DNA from: Shewanella psychropiezotolerans
GTDB taxonomy: Bacteria; Pseudomonadota; Gammaproteobacteria; Enterobacterales; Shewanellaceae
Direction: 5' to 3'
Assembly: GCF_007197555.1 (NCBI RefSeq)
Contig: NZ_CP041614.1
Coordinates: forward strand, 2,596,001 to 2,660,000
Length of the DNA stretch: 64,000 nt
The notes below the pieces were generated by a model. That model worked only from the letters and a program-made list of their open reading frames with translations, did no database searches and was not told the DNA's origin. This document shows positions 35,546 through 44,440 of the stretch, piece after piece. The stretch's first letter is position 1. Every line of letters starts with the position of its first letter. The translations under genes were made by a program, and so were the position numbers.

Positions 35546-36253
35546 TTGAATAAGAGTGTGATCACAAACCTAATCGCGGCCCTCTTGCTGGCATTAGGCT
35601 ATTATTTTTCATCGGCTATCGTCTTGAGCATAGGATTATTTGCGCTGTCCGGTGCACTGACAAACTGGCTGGCCATCCATATGTTATTTGAAAAAGTCCC
35701 AGGCTTGTATGGCTCTGGCGTTATTCCATCTCGTTTCGAGGAGTTCAAAGCCGGCATCTCACATCTGATGATGAAGCAGTTTTTTACCGATGAGAATATC
35801 GATCGCTTCCTGTCGGATCAAGGTGGCAGCCAATCTCCTATTAATCTACAACCGGTTATCGAGCAAGTTGATATGACACCGGCATTTGATGCCCTGGTGA
35901 CCACAGTTGAGCAGTCATCTTTTGGTGGAATGCTGGCCATGGTTGGCGGTACAGACGCAATCACCCCGCTAAAAGAGCCATTTATCGAGAAGATGAAGGC
36001 CTCTTTGGTCGAGATTTCTCAGAGTGAAGAGTTTTATACCTTACTTAAGAATGAGCTCGAGCAGCCCGATGTGTTGGCCGACATGAAGACCAAGATCAAT
36101 GAGATCGTCAGTCAGAGGTTAAACGAGTTGACCCCTGAGTTGGTGAAGGACATCATTCAAGAGATGATCAGAGAACACTTAGGTTGGCTCGTGGTGTGGG
36201 GCGGCGTTTTTGGTGGTGTTATCGGTTTGATAGCAGCCCTTGTGCAGGCGTAA
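35546..36253 (+). CDS. DUF445 family membrane protein
   Basis: The 235-aa protein has an N-terminal pair of membrane helices (about residues 5-42), a conserved ALTNWLAIHMLFEKVPG segment and GSGVIPSRFEEFKAGI, a central acidic helical domain, and a last membrane helix (VVWGGVFGGVIGLIAAL). These are the marks of DUF445 (YheB-like) proteins, whose function is unknown. The start is a TTG at 35546, seven bases after a GGAG ribosome binding site. The upstream region carries the inverted-repeat element, which may have replaced or supplied its promoter. Confidence 0.85.
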   Translation: MNKSVITNLIAALLLALGYYFSSAIVLSIGLFALSGALTNWLAIHMLFEKVPGLYGSGVIPSRFEEFKAGISHLMMKQFFTDENIDRFLSDQGGSQSPINLQPVIEQVDMTPAFDALVTTVEQSSFGGMLAMVGGTDAITPLKEPFIEKMKASLVEISQSEEFYTLLKNELEQPDVLADMKTKINEIVSQRLNELTPELVKDIIQEMIREHLGWLVVWGGVFGGVIGLIAALVQA

Positions 36254-36271
36254 TTATCAAGATTTAATTTT

Positions 36272-36305
36272 AAGATAATGGGAGCTAATAGGCTCCCATT
36301 ATCTT
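36272..36305 (+). terminator. Perfect 14-bp stem hairpin after the DUF445 gene
   Basis: AAGATAATGGGAGC and its exact complement pair around a six-base loop. A long T-run is lacking but two Ts follow. It lies 19 bases after the stop. Confidence 0.75.
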
Positions 36306-36372
36306 GCCTGTAGACAATCATTAAGGGAATTTGCTAACTTAGCAATCTCTGTACTTAGATCAGGACATTACC

Positions 36373-36723
36373 ATGAATGCGCATCATGCGATTAACTACA
36401 TAGAGATGCCCGTGGCCGATATTTCTGCCACTAAGCAGTTTTTTGAACAGGTATTTGACTGGGAGTTTGTCGATTATGGTCCTGAATATACCTGTTTCAC
36501 TAACGCTGGTATCGCCGGTGGTTTCTATTTGTCTGAACAGATTTTCGATCTGGCTAAGGGAACACCATTAGTGGTGTTGTACTCTTCTCAGCTTGAGGCT
36601 TCTATGGCAAGAGTCGAAGGTGCTGGTGGAGAGGTGTCTAAAGCCATATTCTCATTCCCTGGCGGAAGACGTTTTCATTTTAAAGACCCAAGCGGTAACG
36701 AATTTGCCATCTGGTCAGAATAA
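36373..36723 (+). CDS. VOC family (glyoxalase-like) protein
   Basis: The 116-aa protein has one VOC repeat pair: HHAINYIEMPVADISATKQFFEQVFDWEF at the N-terminus and FPGGRRFHFKDPSGNEFAIW at the C-terminus, the latter with the typical DPxGN turn and a His/Glu pair for a metal. It is shorter than the other VOC protein at 34063. No substrate can be assigned. It is followed at 45 bases by the isomerase gene on the same strand. Confidence 0.88.
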   Translation: MNAHHAINYIEMPVADISATKQFFEQVFDWEFVDYGPEYTCFTNAGIAGGFYLSEQIFDLAKGTPLVVLYSSQLEASMARVEGAGGEVSKAIFSFPGGRRFHFKDPSGNEFAIWSE

Positions 36724-36768
36724 TCGCGCTTTCAAACGTTATTTCCCCATTTTTGCAGAGAAGTATTT

Positions 36769-37119
36769 ATGCCCCATTGCGTGATCGAATATTCGGCGCC
36801 CCTCGCCGAGCAGATAGATATATCTAAGCTAGTCAAAGCAACCCACCAAGGCGCTGTAGACTCAGGCCTGTTTGAAACTTCGGCAATCAAGACCCGAGCC
36901 CACAGATGCGATGACTTTTTGATTGGCGATGACCCTAAAAACAGCTTCATTCATATTCGTCTGTCTATCATGCCGGGTCGCAGCCATGAGCAGAAAACGG
37001 TGCTTCTGGAGCAGGTTTATAGCAAGGTCTCAACACTCACTGCGGGCGTAAATAGTGTGACGATGGAAGTTCTCGATATCGATCGTCAAAACTATTTCAA
37101 GGCATTGGCACTAACTTAG
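36769..37119 (+). CDS. 5-carboxymethyl-2-hydroxymuconate isomerase family protein
   Basis: The 116-aa protein belongs to the CHMI (HpaF-like) branch of the tautomerase superfamily: the catalytic Pro2 is present after Met1 (MPHCVIEYS), and IKTRAHRCDDFLIGD plus FIHIRLSIMPGRS are conserved family segments. In 4-hydroxyphenylacetate breakdown it isomerises the hydroxymuconate intermediate, but no other genes of that pathway are nearby, so it may have a different substrate here. The preceding VOC gene is 45 bases away and could be in the same transcript. Confidence 0.85.
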   Translation: MPHCVIEYSAPLAEQIDISKLVKATHQGAVDSGLFETSAIKTRAHRCDDFLIGDDPKNSFIHIRLSIMPGRSHEQKTVLLEQVYSKVSTLTAGVNSVTMEVLDIDRQNYFKALALT

Positions 37120-37192
37120 GTGACAGAGATCGTTGTACTCCCTGAATCGGGCTTATACTAGTACTGTGAATCGCTAACTGGAAGTAAGCTAA

Positions 37193-37936
37193 ATGCGACG
37201 TTGGCTGTGTTTTATTCTTATGTTCGGCTTACCTGTCTGGGCTGCGCCTTCTATGCGAGCCTGCATCGATCATTATCCTCCGTTTCAGATTATATCTGAT
37301 GATGGGATCACGGGAGAAAGTCTGGTGGCTTTGAACTTGTTGGCTAAACTTATCGGACATGAGTTGGTGATCAAGACCAGCCCCAATTTTGCCAGATGCC
37401 TTCGCATGCTTGAAGTTGGTCAGGTGGATGTGGTCGCTGGTTTGATTTTGAAGCCGAAAAGGCAAGCTTATGCCAGCTTTCTTCCTTATCGGGAAGACAG
37501 CCATTATCTGTTTATTAGCCGTGATCCCGATATTGATATTGAGCATTACGAGCAGTTAGCTGACTACACAATCGCTGTGTCCCGCCATACTCATTATTTT
37601 GACCGATTCGATCAAGATCCCGATCTACGTAAGATGGTAGTTAACGATCTCAAGACTGCGATTGTAATGCTGGCAAAACGGCGCTTCGATCTCTTGATTG
37701 TACCTGAGATGACTTTACCGAGTATCAGGCGTGACTTTGCTCAGTTTAATAGTCTGTTTAAGGTGCACCCCTATAGATTTAAGCCGCAGCGCATTATCTA
37801 TTTCGGTTTTAGCCGTAAGCATCAGCTGGCTATTGAGCCTGATATGCTTTCGACTACAGTCGAGGCAGCTTATGAAGACGGGTTATTTATCAAAAAAATT
37901 GAAGAGTTTACCAGCGAACATCTGGAGTGGTATTAG
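37193..37936 (+). CDS. Periplasmic solute-binding protein, family 3-like
   Basis: The 247-aa exported protein has a short signal peptide (MRRWLCFILMFGLPVWA). The mature part resembles bacterial extracellular solute-binding proteins of family 3: CIDHYPPFQIISDDGITGES at the N-terminus, and a second lobe with DYTIAVSRHTHYFDRF. No permease or ATPase genes adjoin, as is common for Shewanella stand-alone members that may serve sensing or be orphan transport proteins. Two cysteines (residues about 22 and 66) may form a disulphide. Confidence 0.85.
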   Translation: MRRWLCFILMFGLPVWAAPSMRACIDHYPPFQIISDDGITGESLVALNLLAKLIGHELVIKTSPNFARCLRMLEVGQVDVVAGLILKPKRQAYASFLPYREDSHYLFISRDPDIDIEHYEQLADYTIAVSRHTHYFDRFDQDPDLRKMVVNDLKTAIVMLAKRRFDLLIVPEMTLPSIRRDFAQFNSLFKVHPYRFKPQRIIYFGFSRKHQLAIEPDMLSTTVEAAYEDGLFIKKIEEFTSEHLEWY

Positions 37937-38026
37937 GTATTTTTCGAGTGATTTGTGATAGATTTTCAAAGATATTGAAGAGGTTATCAGCGCATATTCA
38001 GAGTAGTATTAAGGATTCGGCCTGCA

Positions 38027-38059
38027 TAAAAAAATGCCGTGAATTGCAGTTCACGGCAT
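38027..38059 (-). terminator. Terminator of asnB
   Basis: ATGCCGTGAA pairs with TTCACGGCAT around a six-base loop; on the minus strand it is followed by a T-run. It lies 41 bases after the asnB stop. Confidence 0.9.
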
Positions 38060-38099
38060 GGTAAAAATCAAATGACTCACTCAGCGAATCGTCAGCGGA

Positions 38100-39776
38100 T
38101 CAATAGGCACTGGTGTGAACCGATTGTACTGCTCGGCCCGATGGGTCAATGACATCCTGGAGGCTCTTATCCCAAGCAAGTGCTTCCGGAGTCGAGCAAG
38201 CCACCGATTTGCCGCCAGGAACGGTTTTTGCGGCAGTATCCAGTGGAAATTGCTCTTCAAAGAAACAGCGGTAGTAGTAGCCTTCTTTGGTATCAGGCGT
38301 GTTATAAGGGAACCTAAACTTGGCATTGGCCAGCTGAAGGTCATCAACTTTCTCGGCTGCTAGCTCCTTTAAACCATCGATCCATGAGTAGCCTACGCCA
38401 TCACTGAACTGTTCCTTCTGACGCCATGTCACTTCTTTGGGTAATTTGTGCTCGAACGCCTGACGTAGAATATGCTTCTCGATACGACCATCTTTAGACA
38501 TCTTGGCTTCTGGGTTGATGCGCATCGCCACATCCATAAATTCTTTATCGAGGAAGGGCACGCGTGCCTCGAGTCCCCATGCTGCCATCGACTTGTTGGC
38601 ACGAAGACAATCGAACATGAACAGCTTGTCCAGTTTACGCACTAACTCTTCATGGAAGGCCTGTGCATTAGGGGCCTTATGGAAGTATAAGTAGCCACCG
38701 AATAGTTCATCTGCACCTTCACCCGATAGCACCATCTTAATACCCATGGCTTTAATTTTTCTCGCCATAAGGTACATAGGGGTAGCGGCACGAATGGTGG
38801 TGACATCATAGGTTTCCAGATGATAAATCACATCTTTAATCGCATCGATACCGTCCTGGAAGGTAAAGATGATCTCATGGTGGATTGTGCCTATGGCGTC
38901 GGCGACTTTTTTCGCCGCAATCAAATCAGGGGCACCTTCAAGACCAACGGCAAAAGAGTGAAGCTGTGGCCACCATGCATTGCTCTGGCCATCATCTTCG
39001 ATACGGCGTTTAGCATAAGTTTGTGTGATAGCCGAGATAACCGATGAATCCAGTCCACCCGATAGCAGTACACCATAAGGTACATCAGACATAAGCTGAC
39101 GTTTAACCGCGGCTTCCAGTGCATCTCTAATCTCATCTATACTGGCTGGGTTATCTTGCACGGCCGCAAAATCACGCCATTCACGTTGATAATATTGAAC
39201 ATAACCGTCGTCAGTGGTGCTCGCCTTATTACATAAATAGTGGCCCGGCTTAAATACATCGACGGTCTTACACACAGGCATCAAGGCTTTCATTTCTGAG
39301 GCTATGTAGAAGTTCCCTTCAGCGTCTAGGCCTGTGTATAGAGGAATAATCCCCATGTGATCTCGGCCAATCAGATACAGGTCTTTAGTCTTATCGTAGA
39401 GCACGAAGGCAAATATTCCGTTCAACTTATCGAGGAAGTCGACACCATACTCTTGATAGAGGGATAGGATCACTTCACAGTCCGAGTGAGTCTGGTAAGC
39501 GTATTTATCGCCTAGCTTGGCCTTAAGCTCTTTGTGGTTATAGATCTCACCGTTGACCGCAAGAATAATGTTTCCATCGCTACTAAGCAGAGGTTGGGCA
39601 CCGTTATCGATATCGACGATGGCAAGACGTTCATGAGCGAGTACGGCTTTGTCGCAGCTGTAGATCCCTGACCAATCCGGTCCACGGTGACGCATCAACT
39701 TCGACATTTCCAGCGCGACCTGTCGCAGCTGTGTTGCGTCTGACTTAATATCTAAAATGGCAAAAATTGAACACAT
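38100..39776 (-). CDS. asnB: Asparagine synthetase B (glutamine-hydrolysing)
   Basis: The 558-aa cytosolic enzyme makes asparagine from aspartate, ATP and glutamine. The N-terminal glutaminase domain begins with the catalytic Cys2 (MCSIFAILD) and has RHRGPDWSG. The synthetase domain has the PPi-binding loop LLSGGLDSS, VLSGEGADELFGGY, and EARVPFLDKEFM. The length agrees with the E. coli enzyme (554 aa). It is a single-gene unit with a terminator 41 bases downstream and a long AT-rich upstream gap holding its promoter. Confidence 0.97.
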   Translation of the reverse strand: MCSIFAILDIKSDATQLRQVALEMSKLMRHRGPDWSGIYSCDKAVLAHERLAIVDIDNGAQPLLSSDGNIILAVNGEIYNHKELKAKLGDKYAYQTHSDCEVILSLYQEYGVDFLDKLNGIFAFVLYDKTKDLYLIGRDHMGIIPLYTGLDAEGNFYIASEMKALMPVCKTVDVFKPGHYLCNKASTTDDGYVQYYQREWRDFAAVQDNPASIDEIRDALEAAVKRQLMSDVPYGVLLSGGLDSSVISAITQTYAKRRIEDDGQSNAWWPQLHSFAVGLEGAPDLIAAKKVADAIGTIHHEIIFTFQDGIDAIKDVIYHLETYDVTTIRAATPMYLMARKIKAMGIKMVLSGEGADELFGGYLYFHKAPNAQAFHEELVRKLDKLFMFDCLRANKSMAAWGLEARVPFLDKEFMDVAMRINPEAKMSKDGRIEKHILRQAFEHKLPKEVTWRQKEQFSDGVGYSWIDGLKELAAEKVDDLQLANAKFRFPYNTPDTKEGYYYRCFFEEQFPLDTAAKTVPGGKSVACSTPEALAWDKSLQDVIDPSGRAVQSVHTSAY

Positions 39777-40185
39777 ATTCTAGCTCCTACAAATCGCTGT
39801 AAATCTCAATGGGTATTACTGTGCCAGTAATTAACGCTTTTGCCAAACTCTAAATTGATAAAACATGAGATAAATTGCGTTTTTTAGGGTTGTTAACTCA
39901 CTAATCCCGTCAATAAAATAAGATTTATTTAGTGAATGTTAGTTTTTGTTGTGGATAATTTGTTTTCACTATGTGGTGGGTGGCTGAAATTGATTTTTTA
40001 TCAGTGGAAATTGCTTAATATCATTTTACTCTGTATCTGAGTTAACTGTTGTTTTTCCCTCGTTAAAACAGGCATAGAGACATCTAATACAATGGCTCCC
40101 TGAAAGCGGGAGCCATTCTTAAATCATCATGAAATAGAGAAGCTAAGTGACCCATGAACTTGGTGGCTAGTCTCTGGCGTTAAGG
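39777..40185. other. asnB upstream region with a distal hairpin
   Basis: This AT-rich gap holds the asnB promoter. At 40091-40117 a perfect 10-bp stem (AATGGCTCCC with GGGAGCCATT, seven-base loop) looks like the old terminator of the minus-strand peptidase gene. The inverted-repeat element now lies between that gene and this hairpin. Confidence 0.5.
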
Positions 40186-40507
40186 TATTATACCATTCCA
40201 TATAAGTATCTGGTCAGTTCAGAGACTCTCAGTTTTTTCAATTCAAGGCACATTGATGAGGAAATGGTTATTCCCCTTTAAGTCAATGTAACACAGAAGT
40301 GTAAACACTGAGAGCCTCACGCAGTGCGGGTTTCAAAGCCATTTATGCTACGTTGAATGTTTTCGATATACGACTGCATGGATGCAGGAGGTAGAGCAAC
40401 GCAGGAGCTTGTTGCCGAGAATAACTATTAGCTTCAAACATTCGCCTTGCCTACAGTGCTTTGAACTCCCGCTGAATGATCAGATACTTACTCGGAATGG
40501 TATTATT
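40186..40507. repeat. Non-coding element with terminal inverted repeats, copy 2
   Basis: The 322-bp copy aligns along its length with the element at 35234 but has about 48 extra bases near 40371-40418 (with GATGCAGGAGGTAGAGC). Its ends (ATACCATTCC left, GGAATGGTAT right) are inverted repeats. The right end overlaps the last codons and stop of the M28 peptidase gene. Confidence 0.75.
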
Positions 40508-42197
40508 CACTCAAGGCCTTAGTGTTTGCTCCTCGAAGAGAGTGAAACTCAGTTCCGGCAAAGTATCCAGGCCAATCTTGGCTGTTGGCTAAGGTTTCTG
40601 CTGCACTGTAATAGATGGCCAGATCTTGTAAGGCGCCGCTAAGATCCCAATCTTCCCGGTATTCATCGCAGGTGTTGTGGTAACAGCCCTTCATTTTTTC
40701 CTTCATCATGACCTTGTACTGGGCCGTAGCCTCATCGATGGGTTCATTGCCACCGCCGGCAAATACTGCCGGAATGCCGAGCTTAGCGAAACTGAAATGG
40801 TCTGAGCGGAAGAATCCGCCAGATTCTGGTCGACTCTCGCCCTTTGCCACACGGTTTTGTGTTTTCAATGCGTCTACAAGGTAATTTTCTAATTCAGATT
40901 TTCCTTTGCCGACGATCGTGTAATCCAAGGTGCGGCCGTATATGTTGGTACTGTCTAAGTTGAATACGGCTACGGATTTATCGATGGGATAAATTGGGTT
41001 GGCAGCATAGAAACGCGAGCCAAGTAGGCCTTGCTCCTCACCTGTGGTGGCGATGAAAGTGACCGAGCGAGAAAGAGGTTGGCCTAGCTTGGCTTGATTG
41101 GCAAACTGACGCGCTATTTCGAGTATACCTGCGGTGCCCGAGGCGTTATCGAGGGCACCGTTGTAAATTTGATCGCCGTCTTTACTCTCATCTTTGCCGA
41201 TATGATCCCAGTGGGCGCTAAATAACACTTGTTCATCGGGTCGATCTTTTCCCGGAAGGGTGGCGACAACATTAAAACTGTTGGCATAGCTGGCCGTATT
41301 GGAAAATTGAATATTAGCCGTCTGTTTCAGAGGAATATTCATTGGGCCACTGGCCGCTCTATTCATAAGATCTGATAAGGTTAAACCTGATTTTTCAAAG
41401 ACCTTGGTTGCCACATCCAGGGTGATCCAGCCTTCAACTTCTATATGCTTATCTTGTTCAGCTTTGTCGACCACCAGGTCTTGCTGAGGGCCTGTCCAGC
41501 TGTTCTCAACCACGGACCAGGGATAAGAGGCCGGGGCGGTATCGTGAACAATGATGGCACCTAGAGCTCCCTGTTTACTTGCTTCACTGAACTTATAGTC
41601 CCAGCGGCCATAGTAGGTCATCGCCTTACCGTTAAACTTACCAGAGTCGGGTAAAGCAAATCCGGGGTCATTGACTAAAATAACCGCAACCTTGCCATGC
41701 ATATCTATGTCTTGGTAGTCGTTCCAGTCGTATTCAGGCGCATTGATGCCATAGCCGACGAAGACCAGAGGCGCGTTAGCAATATCGACGCCGCCATTGT
41801 CGTGACGGCTACCCAAAACGATATCTTTTCTGTGTTCCAGTGCCAAAGCACCGAAGCTGATAGTTTGCTGCTCTGAGGCCGTATAGGTCACCATCGGCAC
41901 GGCTTGCAGGTAATCGCCATGATTAGCACCAACCAATCCCATCTCCTTAAAGGCCTGGGTTAGGAAGTTTAAGGTGAGTGTTTCACCTTTGGTGGTTGGA
42001 GCGCGGCCTTCAAACTCATCGGAAGAAAGAGTTTTGATATCTTGTCTGAAGCGAGCTTCATCGAAACTCACGGGGGTGTTTGCCAAGCTGTTGGCGGCTG
42101 TTTTAACTTCAGGTGTTACAGTGGTTGGAGTGTTAGCTGGCTGTTGGCTGCAGGCACTAAGCAGTGCTAGCGCACATACCGGAGGCAGTAATCGCAT
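40503..42197 (-). CDS. M28 family zinc peptidase, lipoprotein
   Basis: The 564-aa protein has a lipobox (LLSAC, acylated Cys16) and so is probably an outer membrane lipoprotein facing the periplasm. A PA domain (about residues 130-270) precedes the M28 catalytic domain. Likely metal ligands and catalytic residues lie in SAHWDHIG, ALDNASG, GEEQGLLGS, FNLDSTN and RSDHFSF. M28 enzymes are aminopeptidases or carboxypeptidases. The stop codon (40503-40505) lies inside the right terminal repeat of a mobile-like element, so the last few residues may differ from relatives without the insertion. Confidence 0.92.
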   Translation of the reverse strand: MRLLPPVCALALLSACSQQPANTPTTVTPEVKTAANSLANTPVSFDEARFRQDIKTLSSDEFEGRAPTTKGETLTLNFLTQAFKEMGLVGANHGDYLQAVPMVTYTASEQQTISFGALALEHRKDIVLGSRHDNGGVDIANAPLVFVGYGINAPEYDWNDYQDIDMHGKVAVILVNDPGFALPDSGKFNGKAMTYYGRWDYKFSEASKQGALGAIIVHDTAPASYPWSVVENSWTGPQQDLVVDKAEQDKHIEVEGWITLDVATKVFEKSGLTLSDLMNRAASGPMNIPLKQTANIQFSNTASYANSFNVVATLPGKDRPDEQVLFSAHWDHIGKDESKDGDQIYNGALDNASGTAGILEIARQFANQAKLGQPLSRSVTFIATTGEEQGLLGSRFYAANPIYPIDKSVAVFNLDSTNIYGRTLDYTIVGKGKSELENYLVDALKTQNRVAKGESRPESGGFFRSDHFSFAKLGIPAVFAGGGNEPIDEATAQYKVMMKEKMKGCYHNTCDEYREDWDLSGALQDLAIYYSAAETLANSQDWPGYFAGTEFHSLRGANTKALSE

Positions 42198-42256
42198 TGA
42201 TTGTCCTATTTATAGTTATTGTTATAGACGAAATTTGTGTGACACATCATGAATGA

Positions 42257-42290
42257 ACAAAGCCCACTTTGACAAGTGGGCTTTGTTTTT
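42257..42290. terminator. Terminator between the HAD and peptidase genes
   Basis: ACAAAGCCCACTT pairs perfectly with AAGTGGGCTTTGT around a four-base loop. T-rich sequence on the plus side and weaker on the minus side suggest it ends the minus-strand HAD gene transcript. Confidence 0.8.
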
Positions 42291-42335
42291 AATTCAGGGA
42301 AATGTGTTTCGTAATATTTACCGCATAAGAAAGCC

Positions 42336-43082
42336 TTAAACGATATCTATGTCTCCAGCGCAGGCGAACACATGGTTAGGACGGAAAGGCTCCTTATCGA
42401 CATCGCTGAGCTGACTCACGCCGCTGGTGACCAGAATCGTTTCCAGACCAGCCTGAAAGCCTGCAAGTATATCGGTCTTCATGTTATCGCCGATGATCAC
42501 TGTATTGTCCGAGTGGCCATCAATATGGTTAAGCGCCGAGCGAATGATCCATGAACTAGGTTTGCCAACATAGAAAGGCATGCGGCCACTGATACGTTCG
42601 ATTGGGGCACACAAGGCACCACAAGCGGGACTATGCGCTGGACCATGGGTATCAGGGTTGGTGGCGATAAAGCGTGCGCCCTCGACGACGAAGCGAGCCG
42701 CCTTATGGATCATTTCCCAGTTATAAGAACGGGTTTCGCCAACGATAACAAAGTCCGGGTTGATATCTGTTATGGTAAAGCCTGCCTTGTAGAGCTCGTG
42801 GGTGAGGGCACCTTCGCCGATCACATAAGCCTTGCTGCCTGTTTGGTGCTTGAGGAAATCTGCCGTCGCCATGGCCGATGTATAAAAACACTCTTCAGGA
42901 ACATTTATCCCCGCCGCGCCGAGTCTGTTTTGTAAATCTTTGCCGGTTTGAACCGGATAGTTAGTCAAAATAACCAAAGGGTTACCTTGTTCCAGCACCC
43001 GGTGAATGAATTTGTCGCTGCCGGGGATTAACTCGTTGTTGTGAAGCAGAACACCGTCGATGTCGCAAATAATATTTTTCAT
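42336..43082 (-). CDS. NagD-like HAD superfamily phosphatase
   Basis: The 248-aa protein is a haloacid dehalogenase-type phosphatase of the NagD subfamily: motif I DIDGVLL with nucleophile Asp7 and Asp9, motif II LTNYPV, a C2-type cap (residues about 75-180), Lys in GKPSSWI, and motif IV VIIGDNMKTDILAG. NagD dephosphorylates nucleotides and sugar phosphates with low specificity. The gene is complete. A degraded second copy of part of it lies at about 50755-50835, which suggests a duplication of this locus around the accessory genes between. Confidence 0.92.
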   Translation of the reverse strand: MKNIICDIDGVLLHNNELIPGSDKFIHRVLEQGNPLVILTNYPVQTGKDLQNRLGAAGINVPEECFYTSAMATADFLKHQTGSKAYVIGEGALTHELYKAGFTITDINPDFVIVGETRSYNWEMIHKAARFVVEGARFIATNPDTHGPAHSPACGALCAPIERISGRMPFYVGKPSSWIIRSALNHIDGHSDNTVIIGDNMKTDILAGFQAGLETILVTSGVSQLSDVDKEPFRPNHVFACAGDIDIV

Positions 43083-43348
43083 TTATCAATCTCGGTATAC
43101 AAAGGAATTTTAGCTAACGTCATTTAATCCATATAAAGCCAAATTCACTGTGATTACAATGATTTTTACTAAATTTGGTTAGGAGAATTGCAATGGCTAG
43201 TGGTATTGGCTAGAGGATTAACGCTGTTTACAGCAGGTTGTAAGCCCTTCTAGCGAGTCTGCTGATAACGAAAAGTGTATTGCAAAATGAGGTCAAGAGT
43301 GGGTCTATTTAGCGAGTTAATGTAGGGACTCATTTTGAGCCCCTTTTT

Positions 43349-43981
43349 TTACTTACCTGAGTATTCAATCCATTCAGGGATGTTCCTTGGATCACTAAAT
43401 GTTTTAAAGAACTTAGGCGCTGACTGTGGTGCTCTTGTACCTATGTTCGTTTCACACCAGAGCGATAATTTGTAATGAGACCCATAACCATCCATAAATG
43501 CATCAAATGCTTTATCTGCATTTTTCCAAAACTGATGGTCTAATCGACCTTTTTCAGCCAAAAATGGATAACTTGGTTTAGGCTCTAAGTGGCCTTGAAC
43601 AGCACCAGAAAGCATGTTCAAATACTTCGCTAATGGTTCATAACCGATTTCAGATATCGTTAAACTGGATACTTTCTGGATATTACCACCACATAACAAT
43701 GCAGCTCTTTGGGTCAAAAAGTCAATTTTCAAATCTTGTGCTAATTCAAAAGCCAACCATGCTAATCTCTCATCAAATGCTTCATAGAAATCAGATTGTT
43801 GCTCTTTAGACATTTTATTATAAGCAATAATGTTTGGGTGTTTCTTTATTACATGAGATTGGAGATCTGGATACTCATCTAGAGCAGACGGATTCTGAGC
43901 GAGTAGGTCCAAAAGTTTTTCTTGATTTATCAGAAGCTTACCGAGTTGAATCTGTGCTTCATTATTCATAGCAACACCCAT
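43349..43981 (-). CDS. Hypothetical protein, about 210 aa
   Basis: I recognise no family. It is a soluble, mostly helical protein, with aromatic-rich C-terminal segments (KLSLWCETNIGTRAPQS) and no signal peptide or membrane helix. A second ATG three codons in (MNNEAQ) is an equally plausible start; neither has a strong ribosome binding site. It is the first gene of the accessory patchwork that runs from here to about 50.9 kb. Codon use is more AT-rich than the neighbouring HAD gene. Confidence 0.6.
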   Translation of the reverse strand: MGVAMNNEAQIQLGKLLINQEKLLDLLAQNPSALDEYPDLQSHVIKKHPNIIAYNKMSKEQQSDFYEAFDERLAWLAFELAQDLKIDFLTQRAALLCGGNIQKVSSLTISEIGYEPLAKYLNMLSGAVQGHLEPKPSYPFLAEKGRLDHQFWKNADKAFDAFMDGYGSHYKLSLWCETNIGTRAPQSAPKFFKTFSDPRNIPEWIEYSGK

Positions 43982-44045
43982 TAGTAATGACTAGTAATTA
44001 CCCGATTATGATAATTGCTTCACTAACAAATTGACAGAAGAAAGT

Positions 44046-44231
44046 ATGAGTAGAGTTAACAGAAATGACACAACTGATTTTGATGTTGTAGTGCCAAAGT
44101 TCAATGCAAGCATTTATGTGAACCACCAAATGACCTATGACATCAAGCGTGAGTATAAAACCACCGATGTTGTATTGAAAGATCTCCAGTTGCATGAGGT
44201 TAAATTAATCTTGAGCGAATTAATACAGTAA
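44046..44231 (+). CDS. Possible small protein, 61 aa
   Basis: The frame begins at an ATG with a good AGAAGAAAG ribosome binding site. The product is polar, with a beta-like middle section (FDVVVPKFNASIYV). No family recognised. The ribosome binding site is the main support; a minus-strand frame over the same bases (43998-44195) is the alternative. Confidence 0.4.
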   Translation: MSRVNRNDTTDFDVVVPKFNASIYVNHQMTYDIKREYKTTDVVLKDLQLHEVKLILSELIQ

Positions 44232-44440
44232 GAAAATTAAAATCTAAAACCCAGAACGCGTAAATAGTAATTATTTTGCACGTATAAAAAGGTGATCGTC
44301 TATAAGTGACAAGTCAGTAAAGTAAAACCCGTCAGTAGTTTCAACCACTGGCTATGGTGGGATCGGTAATGCTGATGGGCTTGGTTTATCAGTACCAATA
44401 AGCTAATAAACAAACAACTATACTTGCTACTGCTGTTATT

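Noticed and set aside
43325..43350. Hairpin with a plus-strand T-run beside the 210-aa gene
   Set aside because: It overlaps the minus-strand gene end, points to the plus strand where no gene precedes it, and has a stem mismatch; no clear role.
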